From Siminovitchia terrae (GTDB lineage: Bacteria; Bacillota; Bacilli; Bacillales; Bacillaceae_C), in contig NZ_QYTW02000020.1 in the NCBI RefSeq assembly GCF_003605405.2, forward strand, positions 34,750 through 98,749: 64,000 bases of DNA. The letters are read 5' to 3'. Shown here one piece after another: positions 17,508 through 26,544 of this stretch. Position 1 is the stretch's first letter. Each line of letters begins with the position of its first letter. The notes below the pieces were generated by a model, which saw only the letters and a program-made list of their open reading frames with translations, had not been told where the DNA came from and did no database searches. The translations under genes were made by a program, and so were the position numbers.

Positions 17508-18397
17508 TTTATCATAGTGAATTGGTCTGTTATCGGTTTTTCCAAACATTTAGTTTCATCTGCCTTCGTATCTTTCACGGCATTGATAAAAAGAACGATT
17601 GAAAAAAGCGCTGTTCCAAGCCAAACGATTAGCAGAATTCCTGCTAGAACCGGCAAAAAGGTGAATTCAAATACAGATCGGGCAAGTACAGTTTGGACAC
17701 CAATAAGTAAAATTGCAAACATCCAGGAAATGCTCCCGAAATGGATCATTCTTTTTTTCAAACGCTCTCTGCCTTGAACTTTTTCCAAAAGCCAACCTGG
17801 TAAAACTAACGTCTGGAGAGCATGGAATCCTAATCCGTGCACAACAAGCAGGTTTCCAGCACTTCCTACAAACCTCCCCTCCAGCAAAATCATGCCAATA
17901 CCTGCAAGGTTGGCAGCAAGGATGGATAAAAATGCATAGCGAATCCCGATGATCAGGAAAGGCCTCTGGGAAGCTTTGAAAAATTGAATCGTGAGCAGCA
18001 AACATAAAATTATGAGCAAAAGAGAAACGACACCGAAAAGCATTCCTACAACCGTATCAATAACAGATCCTTCGCGGGAAAATCGCGGATTCAATCCACG
18101 GAAGTGCTGTATCGTTTCTATAGCATAAGCATAAAGACTTGCGATAATGAAGAGCCGACGGATCGCCTTTCTTTTACGTGGACTAAACCCGGCTAACGGC
18201 AGAATGGCGGCGATGGAAATAGCGAATATTCCGATGGCAGCATTGAAAGAAAACGCATCGCCCAGATTGCCTTCAGGCAAAACGACTGACCCGCGAAAAA
18301 GAATAAACACGGCAGTAATTCCAGCGAGCAAAAACCCAATCAATCCTGTGATGAAAAGTCCCTTTTCCCCTTCGAACAACTTGATCTCTCTTGTCAT
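17504..18397 (-). CDS. Multispanning membrane protein of unknown function
   Basis: 297 residues with about eight hydrophobic helices (for example ITGLIGFLLAGITAVFILF, NAAIGIFAISIAAILPLAGF, VGMLFGVVSLLLIILCLLLT, VLAGILLIVWLGTALFSIVLF). I do not recognise the family. The gene appears intact, lies downstream of a TetR regulator on the same strand, has a palindromic operator-like site just upstream shared with that regulator, and is translationally coupled to a now truncated second membrane protein. A TetR-controlled efflux or stress-response role is plausible but unproved. Confidence 0.75.
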   Translation of the reverse strand: MTREIKLFEGEKGLFITGLIGFLLAGITAVFILFRGSVVLPEGNLGDAFSFNAAIGIFAISIAAILPLAGFSPRKRKAIRRLFIIASLYAYAIETIQHFRGLNPRFSREGSVIDTVVGMLFGVVSLLLIILCLLLTIQFFKASQRPFLIIGIRYAFLSILAANLAGIGMILLEGRFVGSAGNLLVVHGLGFHALQTLVLPGWLLEKVQGRERLKKRMIHFGSISWMFAILLIGVQTVLARSVFEFTFLPVLAGILLIVWLGTALFSIVLFINAVKDTKADETKCLEKPITDQFTMIK

Positions 18398-18417
18398 TAT
18401 TCAACCTCTTTTCAATT

Positions 18418-18439
18418 TTATTTATCAATCAATAAATAA
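18418..18439. promoter_or_regulatory. Candidate TetR operator upstream of the membrane protein
   Basis: Perfect arms TTATTTAT and ATAAATAA separated by 6 bp (CAATCA), 21 bp before the start codon. The same arms with a 2-bp spacer precede the TetR gene. Confidence 0.6.
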
Positions 18440-18474
18440 TTTGTCAAAAAAAGAAAGCTTAGCTCACTTTCTTT

Positions 18475-18981
18475 TTAAAGATTGCCTTTGATCAATTGCG
18501 GTAGATTCAATACTTCTGAAAGAGTAATCAGAAGGCCTGTGCCAATAAAATGTGCAGCGTTTTTTTTAGCATGAGGAATTCCCGCCCTTTCAAATTTCAA
18601 AGTCAACGCCTCAAACATAGTTTGATACAAACTACGGACATGTTCTCGTATTCCTTCCTCCGAAATCGAATGCGCCTGCATAACGAGCAAAACCTCGTCC
18701 CTATGGGTTTGAATTGTTTCGGAAAAAGCCCCACCCATTACTTCAATCAATTGACCGGCAGGGGCTTCAACTTTGGCAAATGTGTCATAGAGCCGGTTAA
18801 ACGCACGGTCAATTACTGTTTTGAACAGTTCCTCTTTGTTCTTGAAAAAGTGGAACACGTACGGTTGCGTCACCCCCGTCGCTTTTGCCACCAGCGCAGT
18901 AGTTGCTTTATAATAACCCATCTCTGCAAATATCCCGACGGCGTTTTCAATAATGAGTTCCTTTTTATCTTCCTTGGCCAT
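18475..18981 (-). CDS. TetR-family transcriptional repressor
   Basis: 168 residues. N-terminal helix-turn-helix (IIENAVGIFAEMGYYKATTALVAKATGVTQPYVFHFFKNKEELF, residues about 10-53, with the TetR signature VAKATGVTQPYVFHFF); the C-terminal ligand-binding part is shorter than the ~190 residues typical of the family but ends cleanly. It probably represses itself and the downstream membrane protein through the TTATTTAT/ATAAATAA palindromes. Ligand unknown. ATG start with AAAGGATG upstream. Confidence 0.88.
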   Translation of the reverse strand: MAKEDKKELIIENAVGIFAEMGYYKATTALVAKATGVTQPYVFHFFKNKEELFKTVIDRAFNRLYDTFAKVEAPAGQLIEVMGGAFSETIQTHRDEVLLVMQAHSISEEGIREHVRSLYQTMFEALTLKFERAGIPHAKKNAAHFIGTGLLITLSEVLNLPQLIKGNL

Positions 18982-18995
18982 GTGATCATCCTTTT

Positions 18996-19013
18996 TTATT
19001 TATCAATAAATAA
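18996..19013. promoter_or_regulatory. Candidate TetR operator (autoregulatory)
   Basis: TTATTTAT-CA-ATAAATAA, 15 bp before the TetR start. Matches the site at 18418 except for a 4-bp shorter spacer. Confidence 0.6.
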
Positions 19014-19270
19014 ATATTATATCGGAACCAAATTTATGTCAATCAATAATAACATTTGCATACTTCAACACGTCGGAAAGGTTAATCAACGAACCAAGTG
19101 TGCTTCCCGTCTTCCTTAACTCTCTCCGCCTCATCAGTTATAATAGAAAGAAATGCGAAAGGGTTGGTTTAAACACTTCGGTGCCGATAGCACTCCTCAA
19201 GTCTAGCCAAAGCATACAACGAAATAAAGAGCGGAACATCACTATCCCAGTAAGAGAGGGCGTGTAACAT

Positions 19271-19972
19271 TTGAAAGAATGCGGACACCTTCAGCCGAAT
19301 ATCAAGGAAATGCAGAAGCTCTGCGTCTCTTTGGTTCCGATTTTTAATCATTTACGGACTGAGGAAATGCAGGAAATCGTCAAAGCCACACGGTCATAGA
19401 AATATGTGCGCGGTGAAGAAATTTACGGCGCTGGCGACACTTCCGCCCATTTATACATTGTCCATCAGGGCCGGGTGAAAATTTTTCGTTTGTCCGAATC
19501 CGGCAAGGAGCAGCTCATCCGGATTTTGGAGCCTGGCGAATTCATGGGAGAACTCGCTTTATTTTCGGGCTCCCCTTTGACCACTACGCCGTCGCCATGG
19601 AAAACACCGAGCTCTGCGTCATAAATCGGAGCAATTTGAAAGCTTTATTAAAAAAGTATCCTGCCATCTCCTTAAAGATCATGGAGGAATTCAGCAAGCG
19701 CCTGGAGCGGACGGAAAAACTCGTCAGCAGCCTGACTTCAGAAGATACCGAAAAGCGGATCGCCGCTTACCTCGTAGAGCTGGCCAAAAATCAGGAATCG
19801 ACCTCCATCACCCTGCCTGCCCATACCGAAAAAAGACATCTCCTCCTATTTGGGGGACACTCCGGAAACCGTAAACAGGAAGCTGGCAGAGTTCCAGGAG
19901 AACGGCTGGATTGAGCAAACCAGCCAGCGGAAAATTAAAGTTTGGGATATGGAGGCTTTGGAAAACCTGTAA
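19271..19972 (+). pseudogene. Crp/Fnr-family regulator pseudogene
   Basis: TTG at 19271 opens KECGHLQPNIKEMQKLCVSLVPIFNHL; an in-frame TAG follows EIVKATRS; then KYVRGEEIYGAGDTSAHLYIVHQGRVKIFRLSESGKEQLIRIL (cyclic-nucleotide-binding fold, cited in pieces: GDTSAHLYIVHQGRVKIF), a frameshift near 19600, ENTELCVINRSNLKALLKKYPAISLKIMEEF, another near 19840, and the winged helix LGDTPETVNRKLAEFQENGWIE to TAA at 19970. One nonsense codon and two frameshifts: not functional. The N-terminal Cys pattern hints at an Fnr-like sensor. Confidence 0.85.
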
Positions 19973-20049
19973 CCTATGGGAGTTTGAATACGGAGGCTTT
20001 GGAAGATCCCATGACATGGGACTTTCAAATGCTCTAGAGGAGGAATAGA

Positions 20050-20517
20050 ATGATTGCTTCAATTGAAAAAACGGGGGAAAAGTATGTTGCACGATTTGAA
20101 CGTAATTTGGACCATTCGGCCAAGGAAGTGTGGGCATGGTTGACAGAAAACGAAAAGCTCAGCCAATGGTTCCCGGAACTTCGGGTCGGCGAGTTGCGGG
20201 AAGGCGGATACATGACATTCAATATGCCGGATGGCAGTGTTGAGAAGCTTCAGATTACCGACTTTGTGAATCGTTCCCTCTTGGAGTTTTCATGGTGGGA
20301 AGACAGCGTCCGTTTTGAACTGAACCCGCGAGCGAATGGCTGCACCTTGACCCTGATGGAAACAATCAACATGATTACGGATCATACTCCCAAAGACCTT
20401 GCCGGATGGCATGTGTGCCTAGATATGATTGGCGCGCTGCTGGATGGAAAATCGATAGATCGAATGACAGAATGGAAAAAATGGTATGAAGAATATGTGC
20501 AGGCGATTGGAAAATAA
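20050..20517 (+). CDS. SRPBCC (AHSA1-like) domain protein
   Basis: 155 residues forming one START/Bet v1-like domain: ARFERNLDHSAKEVWAWLTENEKLSQWFPELRVG at the N-terminus and GWHVCLDMIGALLDGKS in the long C-terminal helix. Such proteins in Bacillus (YndB, YtwF neighbours) bind small hydrophobic ligands; the ligand here is unknown. ATG start with AGGAGGA 6 nt upstream. The gene is intact, and a REP palindrome begins at the base after its stop codon. Confidence 0.85.
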   Translation: MIASIEKTGEKYVARFERNLDHSAKEVWAWLTENEKLSQWFPELRVGELREGGYMTFNMPDGSVEKLQITDFVNRSLLEFSWWEDSVRFELNPRANGCTLTLMETINMITDHTPKDLAGWHVCLDMIGALLDGKSIDRMTEWKKWYEEYVQAIGK

Positions 20518-20530
20518 GGGGTCAGACCCC
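20518..20530. repeat. REP palindrome at a gene junction
   Basis: GGGGTCAGACCCC directly after the SRPBCC stop; on the other side begins the truncated 3' end of a decayed lipoprotein gene. Probably a recombination or insertion point. Confidence 0.7.
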
Positions 20531-21061
20531 ATCAAGACCCAATAAGCAACTTCCTCTTTATCACTTAAGCTAGTAAAATAAAAAACATCGCTGGCAATTT
20601 CAGTTTCCTGCTTATCCTTGATATTATACATTTGGAAATCGCCGTCATCATTCAAATAATAGATATGGCTCCCAATTAGTTCATAACGAGTAACGCGAGA
20701 AGCAATTTTATCCTTCTCATTTTCATCAACGATGATATACAAATCTCCTTCTGGATTTTGGAAGGTTACGATATCTTCATTGATAAACAGACTTTATCCT
20801 GGCTATTGATATAAGAATAAAAGCCGTCCTTCACTTTACTGGCAATTTTCTCTTTTTCTTTTCCGTAAGAAACAGGGTACAAGTCACCAATACTTTGTTC
20901 ATCTTCTCCAATATATTTCTCATCGAACACAGAAAATCATTATGAACCTTATTAGGCTTTTTTTGACCTCGTACCTGACTTTTGTTGCAGCCGGCTAACA
21001 AAAATATCCCAAGTACCATAAATAAAACCACTATGAACCTCTGACTTTTCAAAACAGACAC
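20531..21061 (-). pseudogene. Decayed lipoprotein gene
   Basis: Starts MSVLKSQRFIVVLFMVLGIFLLAGCNKSQ with a clear lipobox (LAGC), then breaks by frameshift after about 30 residues. Later pieces in other frames read KEKIASKVKDGFYSYINSQD and LYIIVDENEKDKIASRVTRYELIGSHIYYL, with repeated K(D)KIASxV..YxxI.. units, like multi-repeat Bacillus lipoproteins with beta-propeller-type repeats. The 3' end is cut by the REP at 20518. Function unknown. Confidence 0.7.
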
Positions 21062-21280
21062 CCCTTTTCCATGCTAACCTACTAAAAACTACTTTTTTTA
21101 TGCATCAGTCATCGACTCGATTTCCTAGAAAGTTATGATATAAGCCTAACCATGCACCCATTATACAGCTTTCCACACAGCTACACGCACACTCCATTTT
21201 CCAACCACAATCATAAGAGAAAACATGCTCACATATATATCAATAAAAGACCATCCGCTAATGATGAAACGGGGTGCCAT

Positions 21281-22534
21281 ATGTTTATTTATGTTGTGAA
21301 ACTGGGGGATTCATTGTTTTCAATTGCGGCCAAGTATCGAATTTCGATGGACAGCCTTCGCATCACTAACGGTTTGAGTAGAGATCGGCTTGTTCCCGGC
21401 CAGGATTTACTGGTTCCATCGAATGTATATATTGTACAGCCTGGTGATTCTCTTTTTTCCATTGCTCAGATTGCCTTCATTCCGGAAGAAACAATTCGCT
21501 TATATAACGGACTTCAATCTGATGAGTTGACCGTTGGGATGGAGATTTATTTTCCCCCGAGGGACAAACATCCGGAGCAAGGTCTTAGTTATTTGACCCC
21601 CTCCACCCCCGAGAAAAACCGTCAAAATGTGCAAACCTTTGCTCCAATCACTTCGAATTTCGGTGTGTTTGAGCATCATATTTTGGAGGATGGAAGTTTA
21701 AGTACTCTGGATGATCAGCAGGTCGTCTCCCTCATTAGAGAAAATGATGCGATTCCAATCGCAGTCATTACAAATTTGACAGAGAGTGGCTTTAGCCCGC
21801 AATTGACTAAAAGAATTCTAAATGATCCTACACTCCGTCAGCGAGCAATCAATAATATTTATAATTTAGTTAAGAGTAAAAATTACGCTGGGGTCAATGT
21901 AGATTTTGAGCAAGTCCTCGAAAGTGACCGGGATTTATACAGCGGATTCTTGGCTGCTTTGAGGGACCGTCTTAAACCGGAGGGGTTCACCATCTCCGCG
22001 GCCGTTCCCGCAAAAAGTTCCGATGACATCCCGTGGCTGAAAGGGTTTGATTATGGCGGAATCGGAGCTGCTGTCGACTTTGTTTTTATCATGGCGTACG
22101 ACTGGCATGAGGCTGGAAGTGACCCCGGTCCAGTAGCACCCATCACTGAAGTAAGGAAAACACTTGATTATGCCTTGACGAAGATGGGGAGAGATAAAAT
22201 TGTGTTAGGCGTCCCACGCTATGGATATAATTGGACGATGACCAATGGGTCAGTTGCCAGTGCCAGTGCATTTTCAGTCTCCAATGCCTACGCGACCGCA
22301 ATGAGATACCAAGTGCCAATCCAATATTCCACAGAATATCAGCAGCCTCATTACACTTACTGGGATGAAGGCGGAAGAAGACACATCGTCTGGTTTGAAG
22401 ATATCCGGGCACGGGCGGTAAAATTTCAATTGGCCGTCGATTATAAGCTAAGAGGGGTTGGAGCCTGGCAATTAGGCCTGCACTTTCCGCAGTCCGCGTT
22501 TTTAGTCCGAGAGTTTTTTAGAAAAAAAAGATAA
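21281..22534 (+). CDS. SleL/YaaH-like spore cortex-lytic enzyme, two LysM domains plus GH18
   Basis: 417 residues from ATG 21281, which is preceded by GGGGTG and begins directly with a LysM unit (MFIYVVKLGDSLFSIAAKYR). Second LysM: VYIVQPGDSLFSIAQIAFIP. The GH18 domain has AGVNVDFEQV with the catalytic Glu, FVFIMAYDWHEAGSDPGPVAP, and the tail GVGAWQLGLHFPQS. The size and two-LysM layout match YaaH/SleL. It is a diverged paralogue of the three-LysM protein at 15117. An upstream in-frame ATG at 21152 would add a His-rich, unrelated stretch and has no ribosome-binding site, so it is rejected. Confidence 0.88.
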   Translation: MFIYVVKLGDSLFSIAAKYRISMDSLRITNGLSRDRLVPGQDLLVPSNVYIVQPGDSLFSIAQIAFIPEETIRLYNGLQSDELTVGMEIYFPPRDKHPEQGLSYLTPSTPEKNRQNVQTFAPITSNFGVFEHHILEDGSLSTLDDQQVVSLIRENDAIPIAVITNLTESGFSPQLTKRILNDPTLRQRAINNIYNLVKSKNYAGVNVDFEQVLESDRDLYSGFLAALRDRLKPEGFTISAAVPAKSSDDIPWLKGFDYGGIGAAVDFVFIMAYDWHEAGSDPGPVAPITEVRKTLDYALTKMGRDKIVLGVPRYGYNWTMTNGSVASASAFSVSNAYATAMRYQVPIQYSTEYQQPHYTYWDEGGRRHIVWFEDIRARAVKFQLAVDYKLRGVGAWQLGLHFPQSAFLVREFFRKKR

Positions 22535-22550
22535 AAGGCGCAACTTAAGG

Positions 22551-22568
22551 TGACCATTATAATGGTCA
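22551..22568. repeat. 18-bp perfect palindrome
   Basis: TGACCATTA/TAATGGTCA, 16 bp after the cortex-lytic gene stop. No T-tract; role unknown. Confidence 0.5.
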
Positions 22569-22685
22569 ATTGTAAGAAGACTGCTCTTCAGTTCCACAGC
22601 ATTTTTGATTCCTCCACCATGGAAACATGCGTTGAATCTCTCAACTACGGGTTCGAAATAAAAGTTCTCATAATTTATATTCTTA

Positions 22686-22740
22686 ACAACAAAAGATCTC
22701 TTTTAGGGGGGCACCCCCTTAAAGAGATCTTTCTTTTGTT
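22686..22740. terminator. Large bidirectional terminator hairpin
   Basis: AACAAAAGATCTCTTT..AGGGGG, GCACCCCCTT, AAAGAGATCTTTCTTTTGTT: a long stem of more than 20 bp between convergent genes, serving either or both. The rest of 22569-22895 shows nothing else. Confidence 0.75.
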
Positions 22741-22895
22741 CAAACGAATACATTTCATATAAGTATTTTCTTTCCGGCTTCAACTGATGCCTAAACGCCT
22801 TCCCCGTAAATGATCAAACCTGTCATCTTGTTTATCCAGCTGATCAAAGCGTCTTCACATTTCTATTCAGTTTGTAAGTTACTAAACGCCTTTCT

Positions 22896-23894
22896 TTATT
22901 CGTAAACTTCAGCTTCCCATTCCGGCTTGATTTCCACCTCGATTGCATCGGCCACTTCCTTGTTGACCATAAATTTCAATGTTTTGGGCGGCTCAGCAGG
23001 TATGTCGTTGGGCTTGGCTTCCCCATTTAAAATTTTCACGGCCATTTCACCCGCTCCATGGCCGACTTCAAAGAAGTCCACTCCGAACGCAGCGAAAGCC
23101 CCCCTTGGAACCGAATCAAGGTCCGCTGCCAATAATGGCACTTTCTGTGTAGTTGCAACATCGGCAATTGACTCAAACGCCGAAACCACAGTGTTATCCG
23201 TAATGCAATAAATGGCATCAACCTTATCCGCAATTGATTCAGTCGCCTGCTTTACATCCGCGCTTGTGGCAACCGTCGCTTCCTCCAATTCCAATCCACA
23301 CTCTTCCATCTGCTTTTTAATCTTATCAATTTGAGCGCGCGAATTTTGCTCTCCCGCATTGTAAATCGTACCAACTTTTTTCGCTCCGAGTTCATTTTTC
23401 AAATATTCCAGTGCTTTTGGAATGGACTCCGGATGATGGTGGCTTGTCCCCGTTACATTGCCGCCGGGATTTTCCATAGAGTCGATCAATTCTGCGCCAA
23501 CTGGGTCGACGACTGATGTAAAAACAATCGGAATTTCCGTAGTTTTACTCAATGCAGCTTGAGCACTAGGTGTTGAGTTAGCAAAAATAAGGTCCACGTT
23601 CTGACCGACAAAGTTGGAGGCTATTGTATCGTTCGCGCTATTATCACCTTGGGCATTTTGCATGTCATACTCAACATCAAGCCCAGCTTCCTCAATCGCC
23701 TTTTTGAAACCTTCAGTCGCTTGGTTTAACGCCGGATGCTCCATCAACTGTGTAACGCCAATCTTATATGTTTCCTTGCTTTCCTTTTCGTCTGAATCGA
23801 CCGGCTCCGCTTCAGGCGCAGAGGAATTGCTGCTGCAAGCGCCCAAGATGAAAATGGCTCCGATTAAAGAAAGGAGACTCTTTTTAAATCTCAT
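22896..23894 (-). CDS. ABC transporter substrate-binding lipoprotein (ABC_sub_bind/TrpX-like family)
   Basis: 332 residues. Signal peptide with lipobox LGACSS (Cys about 19), then an acidic linker and a type-1 periplasmic-binding fold: YKIGVTQLMEHPALNQATEGFKKA, DLIFANSTPSAQAAL, IPIVFTSVVDPVGAELI, GNVTGTSHHHP, AIYCITDNTVVSAFES, PRGAFAAFGVDFFEVG. Members bind aromatic amino acids or related compounds; ligand here unknown. Permease and ATPase genes are not adjacent, so it either works with a distant transporter or is an orphan. ATG at 23892-23894 chosen because GGGGG lies 8 nt upstream; the GTG five codons earlier lacks one. A CodY-like site lies upstream. Confidence 0.85.
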   Translation of the reverse strand: MRFKKSLLSLIGAIFILGACSSNSSAPEAEPVDSDEKESKETYKIGVTQLMEHPALNQATEGFKKAIEEAGLDVEYDMQNAQGDNSANDTIASNFVGQNVDLIFANSTPSAQAALSKTTEIPIVFTSVVDPVGAELIDSMENPGGNVTGTSHHHPESIPKALEYLKNELGAKKVGTIYNAGEQNSRAQIDKIKKQMEECGLELEEATVATSADVKQATESIADKVDAIYCITDNTVVSAFESIADVATTQKVPLLAADLDSVPRGAFAAFGVDFFEVGHGAGEMAVKILNGEAKPNDIPAEPPKTLKFMVNKEVADAIEVEIKPEWEAEVYE

Positions 23895-23941
23895 CCTACT
23901 AACCCCCACTTTTAATAAAATTCCCTTTTTTCTAAAATTAA

Positions 23942-23956
23942 TATTTTCAGAAAAAT
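23942..23956 (-). promoter_or_regulatory. CodY-box-like site
   Basis: TATTTTCAGAAAAAT matches the CodY motif AATTTTCWGAAAATT at 13 of 15 positions, 48 bp before the binding-protein start. It would fit nitrogen/amino-acid-limited expression. Confidence 0.5.
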
Positions 23957-23996
23957 TATAAACTAGTGTGTATGCGCTGTCAATCTGATGTTTCTC

Positions 23997-26273
23997 TTAG
24001 ACACTGATTTTAAATTCTTTTATTTTTCGATAGAGTGTACTCCTTGCAATTCCAAGTTTCTTGGCAGCTTCCAGAACATTTTTCGTTTCGCGGAGCGCCT
24101 TCGCAATCATTTCTCGCTCGGCCTCTTTCAAAGAGAGCTGTGGCGCTGCCTTTCTCAATAAGTAACCTCGCAAATTCCCAGGCAAATGTTCCACTTTGAT
24201 TTCCCGGTCTTTCCCGCGCGCAAGTAGGTAAGCCCGTTCCATGACGTTTCTCAATTCCCGAATATTTCCTGGCCATGGGTATTCCACAAGGAGTTGCAAA
24301 ACTTCAGCGCTCACCCGCTTCGCACCGTCTGCATATGAACTTTCTAGTTCCTGAAGAAGCTCCATTACAAGCACTTCAATATCCTCAGGGCGCTCCCGCA
24401 ACGGCGGAATCGTCAAGGACAACACATTCAAGCGGTAAAACAGATCCGAGCGAAATGTATTTCCATAGGCAATCTCCTCCTCCAGTTTCCGGTTCGTCGC
24501 GGCGATAATCCGAATATCTAGTTCCCTCTCCTTCGTGTCACCAAGGCGGACGATTGTTTTTGTTTCAAGGGCCCTCAGCAAAATAACCTGCAATTCCATT
24601 GGCATATCTCCAATCTCGTCCAAGAAAAGCGTACCATTGTGAGCAGCTTCAAATTTTCCAATGGCGCCTCCCTTTCGAGCCCCCGTAAATGTACCTTCCA
24701 GATATCCAAACAATTCACTTGCGATGAGACTTTTGGGTATGAGGCCAGTGTTTACCGAAATAAGCGGGCCACTACTCCGGTCGCTCATTTCATGAATGGA
24801 TTTAGCTACCATTTCTTTCCCTGTTCCGGTCTCCCCTAAAATTAGCACATTCGCGGTTGACTTCGCAGCAATTTGGGCCGTCTCCAATTCAAGCTGGTAC
24901 TGCTCGCTTCTCGTTCTCACTCGGCCAAATGTCATTACTGGAACTGTGCTCCTACCTATTCGCGGCTTCAACAATAATAGATGCTTCTGCTTGGCTTCAT
25001 GGGAGATGATTTGAAAAGAGTCGTATAGCTGCCCGATCATTTTCTTTGTTAGTTTGTTCCCCTTTTCAAGCCCAGTTAGCTCAACAGCCTTTCGGCTCAA
25101 GTATTGAATCGTCCCATTTTCAGAAAAAGCAATGATCGCTTCCTCACTGATCTGTCCCCATGCTTCCAGGACGATTTCATTCAAACGGCTTGCTTTCCTT
25201 GTGCTGATTTTAAAAGGTTCCGGCTTTATATTTTTATCAGAGTCCCAAACAATGTCAAATTGGCCGTCAGGCTGTGCTTTCCCTATTTTCACTGGTCTTG
25301 AAAGGTGCCTGCCTCTAGCGTCTACACGCAGTGTCCCGCATGCCGTATCCATCCTTTTTCCTCCTATGTTCCGAATAATTTCTTTCCGGTCAAGCGCTTT
25401 TGTTTTCACTATCGAATCAATAACAATTTTTGTTCCCAAATAAGTGTTATACATGACAGACGAAACCGGCTGCTTTCTTCCAGAAAAATGATGAAACCGT
25501 TGAATGAAGGATAGATTAAGAGGATTGGACAATGATTGAAAATAACTGGCTGAACTGTAATGGCCTGACCCGAACTCCGCTCCCATTGCTTCGATTTCAG
25601 TTTCTTTCGTAATAGGGCTAAAAATCGGAATGGACTCCGGGGACAGACGCATATGCGCATATTGGCGATAAAATGCCGGTACACTTTTTCCTACCAAAGT
25701 CGAAAAAATGATATCCGGCTGTTTTAAGATGATATCCTGAATCACTTTATGGAATTCCTGATTACCAAAAGGCACATACTTTTCTCCGACCACTTCCCCA
25801 TTTTTCTCTGACGCATAGCTCTTTACCTGTTCATTTGTTTCCCGCGGGTAAATATAGTCATTTCCAACCAGGTAAATGCGTTTGCCGTAATGACTCATGA
25901 AATAATCAATCAGTATATGGACTTGCTGATTGGGGACTTCTCCAGTGTAAAAAACATGGGGGTGATCTTCCTGTCCCTCGTAAAGGGTTGGATACACAAG
26001 GAGACAATTATACTTTTCCAATATGGGCAAAACGGCTTTCCGACAAGCTGAAGTGTAACAGCCAATAAAAATCCTAACTCCGTCCCGGGCAAGCGCTTCT
26101 GCCTCTTCGGCACTCCTCCTTGGATCTGAACATATATCCCGGACTATGGCTTCGATTTCCGCATGACGCTCATTGAACTCGCTAATGGCAAAACTGGCAG
26201 CCTCATACTGCCCTTTTTCCGTGATTGACGTGATGCCTGTCAAAGAAAAAAGAAGTCCGACTTTAATTTGCAA
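23997..26273 (-). CDS. Sigma-54 activator with fused amide/urea-binding-protein-like sensor domain
   Basis: 758 residues. Residues 1-350 form a periplasmic-binding-protein fold without signal peptide (IKVGLLFSLTGITSITEKGQYEAA, shown in part), of the AmiC/FmdD/UrtA type, so it is a cytoplasmic ligand sensor. A PAS-like region follows (about 370-440), then AAA+ with Walker A GETGTGKE, Walker [13 protein letters not shown] and a Fis-type helix-turn-helix (AAKKLGIARSTLYRKIKEF). The sigma-54 contact loop reads GTFTGA instead of GAFTGA. TTG at 26271-26273 is chosen because GGGGGAG lies 8 nt upstream; the longer frame has no such site. Divergent from the amidase unit it presumably activates. Confidence 0.88.
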   Translation of the reverse strand: MQIKVGLLFSLTGITSITEKGQYEAASFAISEFNERHAEIEAIVRDICSDPRRSAEEAEALARDGVRIFIGCYTSACRKAVLPILEKYNCLLVYPTLYEGQEDHPHVFYTGEVPNQQVHILIDYFMSHYGKRIYLVGNDYIYPRETNEQVKSYASEKNGEVVGEKYVPFGNQEFHKVIQDIILKQPDIIFSTLVGKSVPAFYRQYAHMRLSPESIPIFSPITKETEIEAMGAEFGSGHYSSASYFQSLSNPLNLSFIQRFHHFSGRKQPVSSVMYNTYLGTKIVIDSIVKTKALDRKEIIRNIGGKRMDTACGTLRVDARGRHLSRPVKIGKAQPDGQFDIVWDSDKNIKPEPFKISTRKASRLNEIVLEAWGQISEEAIIAFSENGTIQYLSRKAVELTGLEKGNKLTKKMIGQLYDSFQIISHEAKQKHLLLLKPRIGRSTVPVMTFGRVRTRSEQYQLELETAQIAAKSTANVLILGETGTGKEMVAKSIHEMSDRSSGPLISVNTGLIPKSLIASELFGYLEGTFTGARKGGAIGKFEAAHNGTLFLDEIGDMPMELQVILLRALETKTIVRLGDTKERELDIRIIAATNRKLEEEIAYGNTFRSDLFYRLNVLSLTIPPLRERPEDIEVLVMELLQELESSYADGAKRVSAEVLQLLVEYPWPGNIRELRNVMERAYLLARGKDREIKVEHLPGNLRGYLLRKAAPQLSLKEAEREMIAKALRETKNVLEAAKKLGIARSTLYRKIKEFKISV

Positions 26274-26436
26274 ATCATCTTCTCCCCCTATGTCCCATTT
26301 TAGGAAAACCGTCTCAATATCGGACATACTATATGATCCACTTATATAATATATCTAAATTTCTCACAATTCAATTAATACGTCTATTTTTGGGACATGG
26401 GAAATATCAGAATCCCTTTCTAATCGTCTTTTTCCT

Positions 26437-26453
26437 TGGCATGAAATTTGCAA
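26437..26453 (+). promoter_or_regulatory. Sigma-54 (-24/-12) promoter of the amidase unit
   Basis: TGGCAT-GAAAT-TTGCAA; same core hexamers as the promoter at 10722. It lies 92 bp before the small protein gene. TGGGACAT (about 26394) and its inverse ATGTCCCA (about 26290), 40-150 bp upstream, are candidate enhancer half-sites. Confidence 0.88.
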
Positions 26454-26544
26454 TAGTTTCATTAGGAAGAGACGTCTAGGCAGCACTGCTTCAAACATAA
26501 GTTTCAATCCGTTTCTACTTAATTACAAAAGGAGAGGATTCAGG

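Noticed and set aside
21152..21280. N-terminal extension of the two-LysM cortex enzyme
   Set aside because: His/Pro/Tyr-rich stretch unlike a signal or LysM unit, no ribosome site at 21152; the ATG at 21281 starts exactly at the LysM domain.
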